A DNA stretch of 64,000 nt from Actinostola sp. cb2023 (Eukaryota; Cnidaria; Anthozoa; Actiniaria; Actinostolidae): NCBI GenBank assembly GCA_033675265.1, contig JAUJYZ010001210.1, forward strand, positions 573,501-637,500, read 5' to 3'. Shown here in pieces: positions 10,823 through 21,849 of the stretch. Numbering within the stretch: the stretch's first letter is position 1; each line of letters opens with the position of its first letter. A model generated the notes under the pieces. The model worked only from the letters and a program-made list of their open reading frames with translations. It did not search any database and was not told the DNA's origin. A program made the translations under genes and the position numbers.

Positions 10823-11502
10823 CATGTAATAGTAATACTTTTACTAAAACTATTTTATTAATGAATACAGTATTTACAAATATATATATTTACATGGTTT
10901 TATTTACAACTACTTTTACTGGCCACGGGCTGGTCCATTCAGGTGGGAACATAGTTTTAGAAGTTGCTTGGCAGACCTCTCACCATTTGCGTATTGCTCC
11001 CAGTGACCAAATAGCTTGGCTTGCAATTGCCGGTATTTCTTGTAATAGTACATGTAATAGTAATACTTTTACTAAAACTATTTTATTTAATGAATACAGT
11101 ATTTACAAATATATATATTTACATGGTTTTATTTACAACTACTCTTACTGGCCACGGGCTGGTCCATTCAGGTGGGAACATAGTTTTAGAAGTTGCTTGG
11201 CAGACCTCTCACCATTTGCGTATTGCTCCCAGCGACCAAATAGCTTGGCTTGCAATTGCCGGTATTTCTTGTAATAGTACATGTAATAGTAATACTTTTA
11301 CTAAAACTATTTTATTTAATGAATACAGTATTTACAAATATATATATTTACATGGTTTTATTTACAACTACTTTTACTGGCCACGGGCTGGTCCATTCAG
11401 GTGGGAACATAGTTTTAGAAGTTGCTTGGCAGACCTCTCACCATTTGCGTATTGCTCCCAGCGACCAAATAGCTTGGCTTGCAATTGCCGGTATTTCTTG
11501 CG
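10823..11502. repeat. Three tandem copies of a 229 bp terminal-exon segment
   Basis: The marker GGCCACGGGCTGG recurs at 10921, 11150 and 11379, exactly 229 bp apart, with only a few differences. The copy at 11379 is the 3' end of the MULE transposase gene. The other two repeat its last 40 or so codons plus 3' flank. Confidence 0.95.
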
Positions 11503-13230
11503 TTGAACGTGCTTCAGTTTCTTTTCTGACACCAGCCTGATGTTGATAGCTGTAAGGCTGACCTCACGGTTGAGCAGTTCTATCAGAGAGTACAGAGGTA
11601 GATGGCACCATCCTCCAGCACGTCGGTTGAGGGCATTATGCCAACCTTCGATATCATTGTTGGTTCTGACAGGCTGGCCGTACACACTCCAGTCTTTTGG
11701 TGGGAACATGGAGCTTTCTACCCACTGGCGCTTCACATAGTCCATCAGGTTACGGAGGGCAGGGGCCTGAGCCTGTATACTCAGCCTGGCGAACATCAGT
11801 GGTATCTGGTCTGTAGGGAGGAATGGAAGGGCCATGACCTTTCGAATCAGTTGATATACCCCATCGTTTTGGCTGTATGCCGTCTGGAGACCATACTCTT
11901 GCACCTTTAGAAAAACAAACAATAATATTGAAATTAGTTTAAGTAAGAATAAGTACATGTATATAGTAAGCCTGTAAATAAGAAACAGTGATCAGTACAT
12001 ATAGAGAGATTTATAAGATAACTAACCTTCCTCCACACTGCTCGAGTCCAATGGAATGCACACCCTTGGATTTTGACTTCGGGCAGTACCGACTTCAGAG
12101 CCTTCCACAGTGCCTTCTCGAAATCAACTGTTACTTGTTTGACTTTTGTTCCAGATGGTAGCATCTCAATCAGCTTCTTCAAGACCTATTGAAAGAGATG
12201 AAACGACAGAACATATTGTTAAGTACATTGTTTGTCTCTCAGTGACAATATTATTACATACAGTACAGCTCAGATGTATCTTAACATATACACGCGTGTA
12301 AATCGAGTGTACTACACACACTTTCTGCCAAGCTTTGAAGCAGTGCGTGTAAACTACACGCAGTAAACTGCGTGTAATTGAGTGTAATTTTCTTCCACTG
12401 CGTGTAGTTTTCCTTTGTTATATTTCATTGTATATAATAATGATATAAGACCAAAAACGTTTCAAAATGCAATAGAAGTACACCATTATATGTGACCTAA
12501 AATACAGTTCCAGCATACCAAATTCCATATCCCAGTTCCCATTTTAACCCTTCAAGACCCTCTATTCTAACCATTTGAACTAGAGACTTGGATGACTTGA
12601 TAGACTGGAGGTCGACTGGGGCAAAGCCGTATTAGTATCCATATCCATGGGCATATCTATGACAAACAACAAACAAAGTTAGCGCAAGGGAATGAAAAGA
12701 AAAAAAAGGGAGGGAGAACTTAACTTAACTTATACCTCCCCATATTATTTCCATATATGGTCCATATATGGCCCATATAGTTCGTTCCCACATTTAACCC
12801 ATTTGGTGTGGGATGATTCAGTTAATTATAGTCCATGCACTTACCAATTAAACAATTATTGTCAATGGAACTTCCAACAGGTGAAGAGGTGATCAATGAC
12901 ACATCTGAGAAAGAAAGAGAGACAAACTAGTTTAGCTATAGCTAGTAGATTGAATGGAAGGGAAGTGACTTATTTCTTTCCTTCATTATTGCAAAAAAAA
13001 TAATAATAGTAATTACCATTGAAGATATCCAGCTTTGTGCTTTCCGCCTCTGGCAACCCAATGGATGATTCTCCATCGCAATCACGGCAGCGCCAGCTAA
13101 TTGACATCTCTTCTCGAATCCCAGTGTTGCACGTACGGTGTTGCCAATGGCAACATCCATTGCACAGGAGGTCTTGTTGACGTTCACGTACAGGCAAATG
13201 CAAGGAACAGAAAATATATTTATCGGACAT
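11374..13230 (-). CDS. MULE-type transposase gene, incomplete
   Basis: Minus-strand exons: 13230-13017, 12185-12027 and 11904-11374. The first begins MSDKYIF and carries a PHD-like zinc finger (LLCNGCCHWQHRTC...SWRCRDC). The second carries VTVDFEKALWKAL and GCAFHWTRAVWRK, the Asp and C-x-FH signature region of MULE DDE transposases. It joins in frame to VQEYGLQTAY, and the third exon contains VRTNNDIEGWHNALNRR, the typical MULE post-catalytic helix. MULE enzymes cut and paste Mutator-like elements. The part of the catalytic domain between exon 1 and the second exon (first Asp) was not found in 12190-13016, so the gene is probably internally deleted or broken. A duplicated exon-like block lies upstream at 13435-13620. 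The terminal exon is the source of the 229 bp array. Confidence 0.65.
12186..12940. other. Intron-like gap in MULE gene
   Basis: Contains GTGTAAACTACACGC-type words at 12290-12420; similar words and the shared string GTATCTTAACAT recur at about 31510. The rest is AT-rich, and no missing MULE exon was seen. Confidence 0.45.
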
Positions 13231-13433
13231 GGTTTCGTTGAGTATATCGCTTTGAATTGAAGTATTAAATCGCTTGATGCTAATGGTTATGAATGAAATG
13301 GTTTCATTCTAAGGCAGCATTTATAGGACTTGGATGGATCAAAAATACCTTGAAAATCTCTGTCATTGGTCAGTTATAATCAATGAACGTGTGCTCATTT
13401 AAGCAAATAAAAGGATCACGAGTTAAAATTTAT

Positions 13434-13620
13434 CTCACCTCGAACCATTGTATTGTAGAATAGTGGATCTTGATCGTTGGGCATGGCGTCTAGATCTGTT
13501 AGTGAAACATCCCAGCGTTTTATAAAATATTTCGTGTTCACCTCGAACCATTGTATTGTAGAATAATGGATCTTGATCGTTTGGCGTGGAGTCTGTTAGC
13601 GAAACATCCCTAAACAGTCT
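13434..13620 (-). repeat. Tandemly duplicated exon-like block
   Basis: Two copies, about 106 bp apart, share CGAACCATTGTATTGTAGAA and GGATCTTGATCGTT. On the minus strand each reads DVSLTD..PNDQDPLFYNTMVR before a GTGAG donor-like site. The second copy differs by a small indel. It may be an upstream exon of the MULE gene; that link is inference. Confidence 0.45.
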
Positions 13621-13639
13621 GTTTTTCAAATCTAGAATG

Positions 13640-15335
13640 TTTTCTTTTAGCTTAGAGATACTATGCTGGTCATCACTTGCACTTCAGTAAGAAACGAGAC
13701 ACTTTTTCAACGTGATGTTGTTAGGGGCAACAGAGTGTATGTTTGGGTCTTTTTTAATGAACTGGTGCCAACATCGCTAGTCTAGTTTTCGTTGTTGTTT
13801 GAGATGAAACCTTTGAGATAATTCGGTTCTACTTAGACAGTTTGAGAGGTTTTGTTTGAGACGGTAACGGGTAACATATTATGTCCTTTCATGATACCCT
13901 TTTCATTCGTATATATTCTCCTCTCGAACTGAAACTTGTCTGTACTATAAAAGTTTTTACTGGCTCTAATTAACCTGCTAAAATGGTTTATTCACTCAAC
14001 CCTGATCATTCATTGATTATTCATAGAGTTCGTAGAAAGTTTCTTCTTTAGTTAGGGTTTCGCTAAAGCTCTGATTCAATGAAGGATCGGAACGAAAACA
14101 GCTACCAACTGCTAGCTGCTGATGAACTTGGAGACAACGAACACACAATGCACAGCCGAGGTACGGCTTTGCTGATGAAACTCGAATTGATGCAATAACC
14201 ACAAAACACATTCCCTTTATGTCTTGCACTCGTTTCAAATCAGAATTATAAACATTATCGAACACAGAAATATCATTGAAGACCGTGAAGATCGATGCTT
14301 GAAATTTACACGTCACTTCACTGCGGCGGAAATGAACATCGCACTTGACCGGCTTCACCGAAATAAATCACAACACTCAAAATATGAAGAAATCTACACT
14401 AATACCATATATATGATGTAATCTTTATTAGTTTCATGTTATACATCGTATACACATCAATATAAATGTATTTAGGTTATGTTATTGAAACGACCCAGGT
14501 GTTATCGAAATGACAGGTGACGAAACGACTTGTTAGCGAAACGACCGGATACCCTGGGATGATCAGCTGAAATTGTGACTACCCAAGTCCTGAGTGACTA
14601 AAATATAGAACTATGTGCTCTATTAGTGTATGTGAACTCAGGTCTCTTCATATAGAAAGCTCTGCCTAATGTGAAACCTAAAAACTTATTTGTCTTAGCC
14701 TATTTATATTTAAACAATTTAAAACAAAATTTCCTGTCGACAATACCAGCTCAGAATGGGTATAAACGGCAAGGTAAAGAGTGCTAGTAAAATCATCCTT
14801 AGATTTTAGGGAACTATAGACATCGCAGTGTGACTAAAAGAGGTTACTCGTTGCATGACTCGGCAGACACTCAACAACAAAATACCGGCCAGCTCAGAAT
14901 TTGTATAAACGGCTGGCTAAGACGGTTAAGAGTGCTATTAAAATCGAGAAAACATACTTAGATTTTAAGGAACTATTTCAGAAAGTGTGAAAACCTTGAA
15001 CAGTTTTAATCGAACTAAATTACATTGAAATATCCAGTGTGAGAAATGATTTCACAAATGAATGAAAATCAACTGTAGTTTTTTACAAACTCAGTAATAA
15101 AACGAATAATATACTAGTAAACTTACTAGTGAAAACACTATGAGATCAGTAAAGCTCAGCCATGAACATCTGAGAGAAAACACTTTCAAGACAGATCGAA
15201 ATTGCACTGCCAGAAGTAAGTTTTACACTTTGAAGACAGTACACAACAATCGCATACAAAGTACTTTGAGCACTTTAATTGCTTGACCATATACATGTAC
15301 CACAAAAATATTATCATGCAGGCTTTTGTGGTAAT
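13640..15335. other. No gene recognised
   Basis: Contains a loose duplication of about 90 bp (14734-14822 and 14879-14980, sharing CAGCTCAGAAT and AAGAGTGCTA) and several CGAAACGAC words at 14500-14550. No supported coding exon. Confidence 0.5.
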
Positions 15336-15346
15336 ATGCCTCTTTA

Positions 15347-15532
15347 GCTTGTATGCAAATTGCCCATTTCAGATCATGTGATGTAAACACTGATATTCTC
15401 TGGAGAATTGTTCCTTTATATTTCTGAAATTTATTCGTTTATATTGAAAGGACTAATTCTCCAGAGAATATCAATGTTTACATCACATGATCTGAAATGG
15501 GCAATTTGCATACAAGCTAAAGAGGTCTATTC
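15347..15532. mobile_element. Foldback MITE with about 75 bp arms
   Basis: Left arm begins CCTCTTTAGCTTGTATGCAA and the right arm is its near-perfect inverse, with a loop of about 35 bp. The whole can form one long hairpin. Confidence 0.8.
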
Positions 15533-16286
15533 AGAGTAAGCGATACATATTTCTTATTTTCTTTGACAAGGCGAACCGAACGAATACCAGCTCGTGGGCA
15601 GCTTCGGTCATGCATGGCCAGTCGCTCGGGATTCCTGTGGCCGGGATAGACTGGACACTTCTAACTCTAAAAAGGCAATTTTAAGACTTGGCGTCTGCCA
15701 CAGGCATCCTGCCGAGTGATAATTGATTGTATTGAATTCAATAATACATTCATGGTATTTATATTTCTAAAGAAATGTGCAACGCCTGCCTGACCACTAG
15801 TCCAGTCATTCTATGGTTTAAGTTGGAACAAATTGCAACAGAAAGTTTCTCATCACTATTCAACCAATATGGGTTACCTAAACAACATACTAAAAGTCCT
15901 CTAAAATCCCTTTGGTGGAACATGCCAAAAATTAGGATTAAAGATTTCGTAGTTTCACCACAGGGATCCCGCAAAATTAATTATACCGGTATTTAAAAAA
16001 ATACATTTATCCGCCTTTTTTCTTTGATTTTTAATTTCCAAGATCTTCAATATTATTTCTGTTGTGGGTGACGTTACTTTATTGAGACAAAAGTACTTGA
16101 GATGCAGGGGAAATGTAGCCTGAATATCAGCCGTCTCCTCTGGGTCAAAAATGTCCCCGAGCGAGACGTCTGAACTCCAAAGTCGATAATCGTGTCAAGT
16201 GACGTCACACTACACCGGATCCGGTTAGTGTGTTCTGATTGGCTCACATGATAATTTATACAAATTCGTTGGGTTTTTCAAGATAA

Positions 16287-17784
16287 CGAGTGTCAGGAGC
16301 CCATTACTAGGAGCCTTCCTCTCCTATAATAGGTTTGTACGACATCATTTGCACAAATTGAGCTAAAAATAGAACACTCATTATAAATTCCGCGCGATTA
16401 ACCAATCATGTCTCGTCTTACACAATAGGAATTTGACGTCAGATTCAACACTGCTAGCTTTGCTTTCAATGTCGGCCGAAAGCGTACCGTGTAGTTCCAG
16501 TGATTCTAATAAAAGAATCAGAATCTAGTGAAATTTCAGATCAGTTTCGTCGTCTGACTTCAGTACTTCATCAAGCGAGGAAGAACAATGATTGAAAACA
16601 TTAAAAACAAAACAGAATACTCCAGGTATTATTATTTATATCAAAACTTCAAGTGCGAGAACTTCTAAAAACAAAGCTAGTTCAAAGGCCAGTTCAAAAC
16701 CCGGCCAAAAAACGAACATCTTCTGCTCTTTCTGAGAAGGAATTCAACGATCTGGTTTCATGGATAATCTCTTACGAAGAACCTAATTAAACTTGTGCAG
16801 GACTAGCAGTGACAACCAAGCTATGAATATTCCAAACCGCCGGTGTGTTTTTCAGTAATTAGCATTTCTTGTCTGAAACGCAGCAAAATGAATCACGAAC
16901 TTTAAAGCTAATTGAAGTAGGATTTTGTCGAAAATTCTCGACATTGACACAAAGTTCCTTCTAAAACAGCGAAGTGAGGTACAGGGGAGCTTCTTTTTCT
17001 GTGGCCTGGATGAAGATTTTATCGCATTTTTATTCAGCGGCTGATCTTGGAGTGCCGGCTTTCTTGCCTTCTTTGAACTGAAGATGCCTTTAATTTGGTG
17101 AAAGAACTTCGCATACACTCAGTGATAACCCTCTTGTTTTAGTGTTCTTTGACGCTCTTTAAGGCACGGTTCGTCGGATGAAAGTTTCAGTTTTTTCTCG
17201 ACAATCTTTCGGCGAAGAAGTTCTTTAGCAAAGTGCACATTTGTGTGGTTGGTTATCTTGGCGTCGCTATCCAAAACTATATCAGTGATGATGAAGGTGA
17301 TGGATTTTGCTTCATCAGAGTCGAAATCACTAGCTGTGAGAAAACTCTTCAGTCATTCTTGCGGCACGTAGACTAAATCATGAATCAAAAACCAACAGAA
17401 GAAAGTTGATAAAACAAGAATAAACATATGAAGCGATAGGTATAAGAACGTAGAAGAATTTTGCGACATCGAGTGAGTCGCCAAACTATAAAAGTCGCCA
17501 CTAAGCGCTCTGGCAGTGTGTCAGTTTATTGATACATGTGATACATTCATTGTACAGAGTTCGTCTCGTTCTTGTGCAAGGGAAAATAGACTTGGACTTC
17601 CATGGAATAAGAATATCAATATTTTGGATCAAGTCCGCGCGTCTTCCGTTTGGCCGCCATTTTATTTTTCAATTTGAAATTCTTCGGAAATTTGCATATC
17701 TAAAAATAGCCCAATTTGTGCAAATGATGTCGTATGAACCTATTACTAGAGGAAGGCTCCTAGTAATGGGCTCCTGCGAGTGTG
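16287..17784. mobile_element. Inner inverted-repeat pair
   Basis: About 85 bp arms containing CAGGAGCCCATTACTAGGAG are inverted around 1.3 kb. It is either a separate element nested in the outer TIR element or an internal palindromic rearrangement. Arms match at about 90% by eye. Confidence 0.6.
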
Positions 17785-17787
17785 TGT

Positions 17788-18007
17788 TATTTCCAAACCA
17801 CCATTCGAAACGTAAGTCCCTTGGTTCCATTGGAATAACAGGGTTGTATCCACAGCAAGCAAAAGCTCTTTATGAATTTATTAACAGGAAGAATGTCTAT
17901 GTTAACCTTCCGACTGACTACTGAAAGTCACGTTTCAGAGTTATCTTTCAAATGGATCCACTCGTCGCCAGCCAGCAAACTATCTCCCTTCAAGACCTTA
18001 AAGTATA
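17788..18007 (+). pseudogene. RecQ-like helicase remnant (Walker A region)
   Basis: Plus strand reads GLYPQQAKALYEF..NRKNVYVNLPTDY, then a stop, then KSRFRVIFQ. This resembles the helicase motif I context 'LPTGYGKS' of RecQ-like proteins, with the first Gly changed to Asp and the second to a stop codon. The rest of the helicase is absent or unreadable. It lies inside the 16.1-18.4 kb element; a C-terminal RecQ fragment is found separately at 60.3 kb. Confidence 0.45.
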
Positions 18008-18804
18008 AAACTACATGTACAGTACTTGTACTATCAAGACGAAGGGCTGCTATAAAGTTGTCTTATTTTTTCTTCTACTGAGTCTACTAGTCCTTCACAT
18101 TGTCTTTTGGCATTGATATTTAAACCTTCCGAAATGATGGATTTTGGCGATACAACGATACGATTTTGTCTTGATCATGACTATTTCGATAATTTTCGTA
18201 TATTCTAAGGTGTTTCACTACTAGCGATCGACATAGCTTTGTCCTAAATCTAATACTGGTCTGTCTTTATTTCTACTATAAATTTCTTGCACAATAGGCA
18301 CTTCAAAGTCAAGCCTCAAGTGTTGACATTCTAACATTTACATAAATTAGATGACGTAACTGGACACGATTATCGACTTCGGAGTTCAGACGTCTCGCTT
18401 GGGGAAATTTTTGACCCAGAGGAGACGGCTGATATTCAGGCTAGGGGAAATGTCCGTAGGCCACGACCCTTGCCACAGGGATCCCAATACGTAGAAAATT
18501 GAATTGTTAATCAAAAAATCGATTTCCTGCTTTATGTTTGATTGTTTCCTGGTTATTCGTTGCGTTGTATAGCCAAATTAGTCTATTTTAAGACTGTTTA
18601 ACACTAATGACTAATATTAATCAACTATTGTTTTCGTATGGGTGGGAAACCTACGGTACAGAGTTACGCTCACGCTACAGAATCAAACACATTGTATTCA
18701 ACGAATCACACTGCACGATGATGACACGATACGGTCACTGCATGGCACGAACCGTACAGTAACTACTTGCAACTCATACGAAAACGACTCTAAGTGGTTG
18801 CGTA

Positions 18805-19656
18805 TTTGCCGGTGTATAAGTCGACCTTTTAACCTCTAAAATTTAGCTTGAAAAATCGACCTCGACTTATACACCGGGTATGAAAATCGATCAAAGCAGA
18901 AATGACCTTAAAAACCCATTTAAATCAATAGCTTTATCTAAGATAACATCTAAATGATGTTTGTTGAGATAAATGACACATAATTTTCAAAAGAAGAAGC
19001 GTAGAAGTGTTTATTAGAACCAACGAACTTGCGACGAACTTGAGACTAATCATCGGAGCCACCATGTTGTTCGCAAATCACATAACTTTGTTTAGTAGTT
19101 TCCTTTTGGTCATCACTGTACCTTAAACCCGATGATAAACATCTTTTAAATGATGTTTGTTGGGATTATTCGCAAAAGAAGAGCCACAAACTATCGGACT
19201 TCAGACACGAGGGACATGATGAGCCGCCATTTTGTTTGTAAATCACATGACTTTGTTTAGTAGTTTCCAGTCCATATTAACCGTCAAGAAGTTCAACATC
19301 GTATTTATAAATACAGTAACCTTTTTATTAGTAGCGTTTGAAGTTCTTTGGTATGATAACTACAAATTTGCTAGTTTTTGAAGGCGTCTCAACTTAAACT
19401 TTTGTTTATGCTTTTGTTTATGCCAACGCCAGGTTACCAAGCAATTCAAAATGGCTGCCGATACAAGATCGTGTGGAAATGTCCGACTTTTTGGGGGCTT
19501 TTGCATCTAACTTCGAATAGATTTGACATCAAAATATACTTGATGCTCTTAAAAAAGTAATGTCGACTTATACAAAGAATATATGATAAGATCAGGAATT
19601 TTGACCTCCTTTTAGAGGGTCGACTTATACACCGAGTCGACTTATACACCGGCAAA
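18805..19656. mobile_element. TA-flanked TIR element (GTATAAGTCGACC type)
   Basis: Begins TTTGCCGGTGTATAAGTCGA and ends with the inverse, flanked by TA on both sides (18803-18804, 19657-19658). This fits a pogo/Tc1-mariner-type non-autonomous element of about 850 bp. A second GTCGACTTATACACC word is stacked inside the right end. No transposase ORF. Confidence 0.65.
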
Positions 19657-19738
19657 TACGTAATAATAAAGTCACATAATAATTATGATAATGACCATAA
19701 GATAAAATATTTTACCAAGCAGAATTAAGAAAATAGAA

Positions 19739-19987
19739 CTAAAACATATTGTTAGTCGTCCAAACCAAGGTCTGGCGTGCGGAGTTAGAATAACTTTGGC
19801 CTTTGCATGTACCACATGCAGCCGAGCAATCCAGGTCGTACTTTTGCCATGTACACCTGCAAGTGCTACCTGATCTGACTTGCAGCCATCTGATCATCTC
19901 AAGTAGTGCGCTATGGGCTGGTGGTAATTCAGTTAGGATAGGAAGTAGCTTCCCATCCAATGAGTGCCATCCCCAGTCTACTTCCAC
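19739..19987 (-). pseudogene. Cys-rich exon fragment
   Basis: Minus-strand open frame with LLPILTELPPAHSALLEMIRW followed by a Cys-rich tail (STCRCTWQKYDLDCSAACGTCKG). Proline-rich lead plus CxC/CxxxC tails of this kind occur on transposon-associated proteins in marine invertebrates. The family name is not certain, and one or two expected cysteines seem changed (RWLQ). Confidence 0.35.
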
Positions 19988-20149
19988 TAAACTTCCCTCG
20001 GCTTCGGGGACATTTAATCACTAATATCCCAGGTTGAACATCTTGGCAAGATTGATGTAAGATCTTAGCATGATCTTGTAAGATCATAACCAAGATCTTA
20101 GGTGAGATCTTGCAAGATCATGCTCAAGATCTTGCATGTTCATACGAAT

Positions 20150-21780
20150 TGTTGCTCAAGATCTTGAACAAGGTAATACAGGATCTTGTAGGATTAATCA
20201 AGATCTTGAGCAAGATAATACAGGATCTTGCAGGATTAGTCAAGATCTTGAGCAAGATAATACAGGATCTTACAGGATTAGTCAAGATCTTGAGTGAGAC
20301 AATACAGGATCTTGCAGGATTAGTCAAGATCTTGAGCAAGACAATACAGGATCTTGCAGGATTAGTCAAGATCTTGAGCAAGATAATACAGGATCTTGCA
20401 GGATTAGTCAAGATCTTGAGCAAGATAATACAGGATCTTGCAGGATTAGTCAAGATCTTGAGCAAGATAATACAGGATCTTGCAGGATTAGTCAAGATCT
20501 TGAGCAAGATAATACAGGATCTTGCAGGATTAGTCAAGATCTTGAACAAGATAATACAGGATCTTGTAGGATTAGTCAAGATCTTCAGCAAGATAATACA
20601 GGATCTTGCAGGATTAGTCAAGATCTTGAGCAAGATAATACAGGATCTTGCAGGATTAGTCAAGAACTTGAGTGAGACAATACAGGATCTTGCAGGATTA
20701 GTCAAGATCTTGAGCAAGACAATACAGGATCTTGCAGGATTAGTCAAGATCTTGAGCAAGATAATACAGGATCTTGCAGGATTAGTCAAGATCTTGAACA
20801 AGATAATACAGGATCTTGTAGGATTAGTCAAGATCTTGAGCAAGATAATACAGGATCTTGCAGGATTAGTCAAGATCTTGAGCAAGATAATACAGGATCT
20901 TGCAGGATTAGTCGATCTTGAGCAAGATAATACAGGATCTTGCAGGATTAGTCAAGATCTTGAACAAGATAATACAGGATCTTGTAGGATTAGTCAAGAT
21001 CTTCAGCAAGATAATACAGGATCTTGCAGGATTAGTCAAGATCTTGAGCAAGATAATACAGGATCTTGCAGGATTAGTCAAGAACTTGAGTGAGACAATA
21101 CAGGATCTTGCAGGATTAGTCAAGATCTTGAGCAAGACAATACAGGATCTTGCAGGATTAGTCAAGATCTTGAGCAAGATAATACAGGATCTTGCAGGAT
21201 TAGTCAAGATCTTGAACAAGATAATACAGGATCTTGTAGGATTAGTCAAGATCTTGAGCAAGATAATACAGGATCTTGCAGGATTAGTCAAGATCTTGAG
21301 CAAGATAATACAGGATCTTGCAGGATTAGTCGATCTTGAGCAAGATAATACTGGATCTTGCAGGATTAGTCAAGATCTTGAGCAAGATAATACAGGATCT
21401 TGCAGGATTAGTCAAGATCTTGATCAAGACAATACAGGATCTTGCAGGATTAGTCAAGATCTTGAGCAAGATAATACAGGATCTTGCAGGATTAGTCAAG
21501 ATCTTGAGCAAGATAATACAGGATCTTGCAGGATTAGTCGATCTTGAGCAAGATAATACAGGATCTTGCAGGATTAGTCAAGATCTTGAGCAAGATAATA
21601 CAGGATCTTGCAGGATTAGTCAAGATCTTGATCAAGACAATACAGGATCTTGCAGGATTAGTCAAGATCTTGAGCAAGATAATACAGGATCTTGCAGGAT
21701 TATTCAAGATCTTGAGCAAGATATTACACAATCTTACAGGATTATTCAAGATCTTGAGCAAGATAATACAGGATATATTC
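20150..21780. repeat. 42 bp satellite with higher-order repeats
   Basis: About 38 units of 42 bp, each containing the perfect palindrome CAAGATCTTG and the phrase ACAGGATCTTGCAGGATTAG. Marker variants show a 418 bp (10-unit) block repeated twice (20493-21328) and a 208 bp (5-unit) block repeated twice (21330-21745). Each block carries one unit shortened by 2 bp (GTCGATCTTG at 20911, 21329 and 21537). Because 42 is a multiple of three, long frames are open on both strands (ILSKIIQDLAGLVK and KILTNPARSCIILL types). I do not regard these as genes. Upstream 20040-20150 has degenerate AGATCTTG words. Confidence 0.97.
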
Positions 21781-21849
21781 AAGATAAGAAATTAATAGAT
21801 AGTAAGTAAGACAATAGGGGATTATCCAAATGCGCAAACAACATAATTT

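Larger units (their letters stand above)
16117..18442. mobile_element. 2.3 kb TIR element with 11 bp target-site duplication
   Basis: Inverted termini of about 91 bp, starting AGCCTGAATATCAGCCGTCT, match with about six mismatches. They are flanked by identical AGGGGAAATGT at 16106-16116 and 18443-18453. A 9-11 bp duplication with long TIRs is typical of Mutator-like elements, so MULE or a relative is suggested. Inside are a second inverted pair (16287-16372 and 17700-17784), a broken start-like ORF near 16469 and a RecQ-helicase remnant near 17.9 kb. No transposase domain is visible, so it is non-autonomous today. Confidence 0.8.

Noticed and set aside
10861..11540. Plus-strand frames of 96-161 codons
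   Set aside because: They are antisense shadows of the triplicated MULE terminal exon, as shown by the minus-strand protein match.
20110..21809. Long open frames (up to 327 codons) on both strands
   Set aside because: They come from the 42 bp satellite, whose period is a multiple of three. There is no start context or composition of a real protein, and 2 bp deletions shift the frame between blocks.
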